DNA of 64,000 nt from JAFDBW01 sp963723355 (GTDB lineage Bacteria; Desulfobacterota; Desulfuromonadia; Desulfuromonadales; BM103), in the NCBI GenBank assembly GCA_963723355.1, contig CAVRQQ010000002.1, positions 1 through 64,000 on the forward strand. Reading direction: 5' to 3'. The position numbers and the translations under genes were made by a program. This document shows, in pieces, positions 61,109-64,000 of this stretch. Each line of letters starts with the position of its first letter. Position 1 is the first letter of the stretch. Under the pieces are notes generated by a model, which worked only from the letters and a program-made list of their open reading frames with translations, did not search any database and was not told the DNA's origin.

Positions 61109-61383
61109 GCTGGACCTCATGCAGTGAGAAGAGATGGCGATGTCGGAAAGGTTACATTTCAGCAATCTCCGGATCGCGATCTGACTTTAGCACAATCGCA
61201 ACTTTTGCGTAGACGGTCAATATTTATCTATTATCAGGAAACAATTGAAATTGCTCAAGGTTTATCTGCAATAAGAATTAATATATGCGGGTGTGGTTTT
61301 TTAACTGATTTGGCTTGCAGGCATGCGTGAATAGCGATATGTAAGGTTAGGGTAATGAATTTCAGGAGAGAGATGGGCAAAGT
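61109..61383. other. AT-rich divergent intergenic region
   Basis: About 275 bases between the outward-facing GspE/PilB and MaoC genes. It is AT-rich (runs such as TATTTATCTATTATC near 61230) and must carry promoters for both. I see no clear -35/-10 pair with good spacing and no sigma-54 site with correct spacing. No repeat tract is present. Confidence 0.4.
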
Positions 61384-61860
61384 ATGTCAGCGACAGCGGG
61401 ATTGATTGAAAAATACCGAGAGCTTGCAGGTCGGGAAATTCACGTTGGTCCATGGCTGCAGATTGACCAGCAACGCATCGATGATTTTGCACGGGTGACC
61501 GGCGATCAGCAATGGATTCATATAGATCCGCAGCGTGCTGCCAAAGAATCGCCGTACGGCACGACCATTGCCCATGGTTTTTTGACCTTGTCGCTTTTGC
61601 CATACCTGAGTCAAAGCAATCACCCGGATTTTTTCTCACGCAACTATCCCGGCATGCGCCTGCGGGTCAACTACGGTTTTAACAAACTGCGTTACCCGGA
61701 ACCGGTTCTGTGCGGCGACAGGATTCGTGCCAGGACGGCTGTACAATCAGCTGAAGAGGTCAACCGGGGAGTGCAGATTGTGTATAAGTTAACCATCGAA
61801 ATTGAAGGCAAGGAAAAACCGGCCTGCGTTGCCGAACAGGTGATGCGGGTGTATCCTTAA
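61384..61860 (+). CDS. MaoC-like (R)-specific enoyl-CoA hydratase
   Basis: A 158-residue hot-dog fold protein. The catalytic motif is ARVTGDQQWIHIDPQRAAK (Asp...His pair) followed by GTTIAHGFLTLSLLPYL. The C-terminus has YGFNKLRYPEPVLCGDRIR. Such enzymes hydrate (2E)-enoyl-CoA to (R)-3-hydroxyacyl-CoA. The substrate chain length is not readable. GGAGAGAG lies upstream of the start. It stands alone on its strand apart from the isochorismatase gene 43 bases downstream. Confidence 0.88.
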   Translation: MSATAGLIEKYRELAGREIHVGPWLQIDQQRIDDFARVTGDQQWIHIDPQRAAKESPYGTTIAHGFLTLSLLPYLSQSNHPDFFSRNYPGMRLRVNYGFNKLRYPEPVLCGDRIRARTAVQSAEEVNRGVQIVYKLTIEIEGKEKPACVAEQVMRVYP

Positions 61861-61902
61861 GACTCGGTGAAAAGTAAAAAATGAAAAGATAGAGGAGATC
61901 AT

Positions 61903-62478
61903 ATGTCGACTGATATGGGGAAATTCAAGCTGGATGCGGACAAGGCGGTTCTGGTGGTGATCGATATCCAGGAGCGCCTGGTGCCGGCGATGCCGCCAAA
62001 GGTTTATACGCGGCTGCGAGGCACTGTTGCGATGCTGGTCGAGGCGGCCAAACTGCTCGGGGTCCCGGTCGTCACCACGGAGCAGTATCCGAAGGGGATC
62101 GGGCATACCGTCGCTGAACTTGCCGAGTCCTGCAGTGACAAGGTGGTTGAAAAAGTCAGTTTCGGCTGTTGTGGTGAGCCGAATTTCCTTACCGCAATCA
62201 GGGAAACAGGTCGCAGCCAGGTCATTGTAACCGGCATGGAGGCCCATGTCTGCGTCTACCAGACAGTCCTCGGCCTGCTTGAAGACGGTTACCATGTACA
62301 CCTGGTGCGCGATGCTATCTGCTCGCGCAACAAGATCGATTTCCTGGCCGGGGTTGCCAATGCCGCACAGGCCGGCGCTGTAGCGACGACCGCCGAAACG
62401 GTTCTCTTCCAGATGCTGAAGCAATCGACCCACGACCAGTTCAAGGCGATTTCCAAGCTGGTGAAAGACAGGAATTAG
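61903..62478 (+). CDS. Isochorismatase family cysteine hydrolase
   Basis: A 191-residue protein. It has KAVLVVIDIQERLVPAMPP with the catalytic Asp, VTTEQYPKGIGHTVAEL, VEKVSFGCCGEPNFL with the Lys before it, and VIVTGMEAHVCVYQTVLGL with the nucleophile Cys, so the Asp-Lys-Cys triad is complete. Family members hydrolyse amides or vinyl ethers; this one looks like the YcaC/nicotinamidase-like group. Ribosome site GGAG lies eight bases before the ATG. Its substrate is unknown. Confidence 0.88.
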   Translation: MSTDMGKFKLDADKAVLVVIDIQERLVPAMPPKVYTRLRGTVAMLVEAAKLLGVPVVTTEQYPKGIGHTVAELAESCSDKVVEKVSFGCCGEPNFLTAIRETGRSQVIVTGMEAHVCVYQTVLGLLEDGYHVHLVRDAICSRNKIDFLAGVANAAQAGAVATTAETVLFQMLKQSTHDQFKAISKLVKDRN

Positions 62479-62480
62479 AA

Positions 62481-62555
62481 CAGGAAGTGCGAAGCGCGAA
62501 GCGGAGGTGCGATGGTAAAAAGCCTTTTTTATTATCGCACCTCGCACTTCGCACT
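62481..62555 (+). repeat. Paired 7-nt tracts (GAAGTGC/GAAGCGC) after the isochorismatase gene
   Basis: Left arm AGGAAGTGCGAAGCGCGAAG with GGAGGTGCGAT (62482-62513) and right arm ATCGCACCTCGCACTTCGCA with CTTCCT (about 62536-62561). The left has one extra 7-mer. The loop contains CTTTTTT. It could act as a terminator. Confidence 0.82.
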
Positions 62556-62575
62556 TCCTTTTAAAGGAGTATGCT

Positions 62576-63673
62576 ATGGCCCGCAAGGTATTTGTCGCCG
62601 CAACCGGCCAGAACAGCGGTAAAACTACGACCAGCCTCTCGTTGATGTATATGGCCCGCAAAAAGTACGAGCGGGTCGGCTTCATCAAGCCTTTGGGGCC
62701 CAAGCCGACCGTGGCCAGAAACGGGATGGTTGCAGACAAGGACGCGGCATTGATGGCGGAAGTCTTCGGTCTCGAAGACGATCTGGCTCTCATGTCGCCG
62801 GTCGTGTTGATGCCGGGAGATACACAGAAGGTCCTCGACGGTGAAATCTCCGGCCAGGATCTGGAAAGGAAAATCCTTGATGCGATCGATGAACTCGACC
62901 GGAAAAACGATTTTCTCATCATAGAGGGGGCAGGCCATACCGGGGTCGGATCGGTGATCGGTTTTTCCAATGCCCGGATTGCCAGGCTGGTTGATGCCCC
63001 GGTCCTGATTGTAACCGGCGGCGGTATCGGCAATGTCGTGGATGCCGCGTACATGAATATGGCCCTGTTCAGACAGGAAGGCGCCGAAGTGCGGGCGGTC
63101 CTGGCCAACAAGATTATTCCGGACAAACGTGACAAGACCCTGCATTATCTCTCACTCGCTTTTGCCCGTGAGTCCTTCAAGGTGATCGGCGGCTTCAATT
63201 ACCAGCCGATCCTCGCCAACCCGACCCTGCGTCGTATCAGCCAGGTGCTCGATATTGAATTGCACGGCAACCCGGAGGCCGCCGGACAGATCGTGCATCA
63301 TGTGCAGATCGGTGCGGCGTCGACTCAACGTGTCACGGAAATGTTGCAGGAATCTTCACTGTTGATCGTCACCAGCAGCCGTGACGAATTGCTGGTGACC
63401 CTGGCGAATATCTACAATATCCCGGAATACCATCACCTGCTGGCCGGGTTGCTGATCCCGGGGATGGCCCAGGTCAGTTCGATCACCCAGAAGATCCTTG
63501 ACCGCAGCGGCGTTCCATATATGCGCATCAGTAAAAATACCGCCGAAGTCTTCAATATCATCAATGATGACGTGTCAAAGCTCAATGCCAAGGACACCCA
63601 GAAGATCGAACTGATCAAGGAGCTGGCGAACAAGCGTTTTAATTTTGACGCGATCGATGCGTTATTGGGTTGA
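62576..63673 (+). CDS. P-loop/DRTGG protein similar to the N-terminus of phosphotransacetylase
   Basis: A 365-residue protein. Residues 1-200 are a BioD-like P-loop domain: VFVAATGQNSGKTTTSLSL (Walker A), FIKPLGPKPTVARNG, DKDAALMAEVFGLEDDLAL and FLIIEGAGHTGVGSVIGFS. A DRTGG-like domain follows (VQIGAASTQRVTEMLQESS) with LAGLLIPGMAQVSSITQKI. The catalytic phosphotransacetylase domain of long Pta is absent, so it is not Pta itself. Related stand-alone proteins are probable sensors of metabolites. It has AAAGGAG upstream of the ATG. Confidence 0.82.
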   Translation: MARKVFVAATGQNSGKTTTSLSLMYMARKKYERVGFIKPLGPKPTVARNGMVADKDAALMAEVFGLEDDLALMSPVVLMPGDTQKVLDGEISGQDLERKILDAIDELDRKNDFLIIEGAGHTGVGSVIGFSNARIARLVDAPVLIVTGGGIGNVVDAAYMNMALFRQEGAEVRAVLANKIIPDKRDKTLHYLSLAFARESFKVIGGFNYQPILANPTLRRISQVLDIELHGNPEAAGQIVHHVQIGAASTQRVTEMLQESSLLIVTSSRDELLVTLANIYNIPEYHHLLAGLLIPGMAQVSSITQKILDRSGVPYMRISKNTAEVFNIINDDVSKLNAKDTQKIELIKELANKRFNFDAIDALLG

Positions 63674-63815
63674 ATCAAGCACCAAGTTGTAATCCGTGGT
63701 CCGCGACGGGTCACAGGTAATGTTTTTCAGTGAAAAACTTTGTGAAATATGCTTCACTTGAAAGCTGAATTTTTTAGTGAAAACTTAAATCATCAATGGA
63801 TGGAGCGAGAGACCA

Positions 63816-64000
63816 TGCAGATTGCACTGATCGGAATCGGAAAGATTGCCAACTACCAGATGCAGGCCATTACCCATACTCCAGGGATCAAGCTGGTGGA
63901 TGCCCATGACCTTGATCTCAACAAGGCCGAAGAGCTCCCCGGGAGTGTTCAGTTCCACGAGAATCTGGAGAAAATGCTGCAGAAATCGAAAGCTGACGCC
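63816..64000 (+). CDS. Gfo/Idh/MocA-type oxidoreductase (partial)
   Basis: The last 185 bases are open from ATG 63816, with GGATGGAG upstream. The 61 codons begin MQIALIGIGKIANYQMQAI, a Rossmann start with the GxGxxA-like turn, and continue to FHENLEKMLQKSKADA at the edge, as in sugar oxidoreductases of this family. It ends at the window border, so only the NAD-binding part is seen. The 140-base gap before it has a short TCAC/GCGACGG patch related to the repeat words. Confidence 0.65.

Noticed and set aside
61300..61330. Sigma-54 promoter TTGGCTTGCAGGCATGC before maoC
   Set aside because: The GG and GC pair is one base too far apart for the strict spacing of these promoters.

Overview
The window looks like chromosomal DNA of a Desulfuromonadales-type deltaproteobacterium (Geobacter/Desulfuromonas relatives). 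The basis is gene content and order, not a marker search: a yicC-gmk-rpoZ-relA/spoT block, a B12-dependent ribonucleotide reductase, a large NAD-glutamate dehydrogenase, a futalosine-type menaquinone deaminase and a GspE/PilB ATPase. No rRNA, tRNA, CRISPR array or insertion sequence was seen. One RNA gene, ssrA (tmRNA), is clear.

Layout. 1-27 kb is an LPS O-antigen/polysaccharide locus. It begins with heptose genes (end of the hldE/rfaE2 domain, gmhB), then dTDP-rhamnose genes (rfbB, rfbD, rfbA, rfbC). Next come wbpB-wbpD-wbpE for a diacetamido-uronic acid, and an AT-richer block of glycosyltransferases interleaved with sulfotransferases. A degenerate ABC-exporter-like membrane protein, two more glycosyltransferases and a wbpV-wbpL-wbpM-like module follow. 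The locus ends in a decayed rfbB'-'rfbC fusion, so rfb sequences bracket it. Six sulfotransferase genes suggest a sulfated surface glycan. 27-32 kb holds yicC, gmk, rpoZ and relA/spoT. 32-44 kb holds an orphan ABC permease, a coupled reverse-strand trio (exported protein, YkgJ-type Cys-cluster protein, MFS carrier), a hairpin-rich non-coding region, nrdJ, a cysteine desulfurase-like enzyme, PIN-PhoH, tsaD, a DUF2062 protein and ksgA. 44-57 kb holds a parvulin, the NAD-GDH, a flavin reductase, panB-panC with a PLP decarboxylase in the place expected for panD, an aminofutalosine deaminase-like hydrolase, a DUF502 protein, a RseC-like protein, smpB and ssrA. 57.6-64 kb holds LysE, DUF4197, GspE/PilB, MaoC, isochorismatase-type and Pta-N-like proteins and the start of an oxidoreductase.

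Most unusual signal. At about sixteen places the gaps between genes, and a few coding regions, carry short tandem tracts with a strict 7-nt period. The words differ by site (GGGGACT/GGGGGCT; GACGCGG/GAACGCG; GATCACC; TCACGG at 7/14-nt spacing; GAAGTGC/GAAGCGC; GCATCAA/GCCTCCA). The tracts often come as inverted pairs: a G-rich arm just after one stop codon and a C-rich arm running up to the next start codon. In several essential genes the C-rich arm sits where a Shine-Dalgarno would be. Tracts are read in frame inside rfbB and rfbD and form the C-terminal tails of two other proteins. Both genes for S23-type four-helix-bundle proteins in the window lie directly against tracts, and one has a 211-nt tandem duplication that includes tract. 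I regard this pairing of heptad tracts and four-helix-bundle genes as the best candidate for an undescribed mobile or repeat-generating system. The mechanism is inference.

Caveat. The polysaccharide locus and the GDH gene carry many single-base frameshifts while most housekeeping genes are intact. Sequence alone cannot separate real decay from assembly indels.
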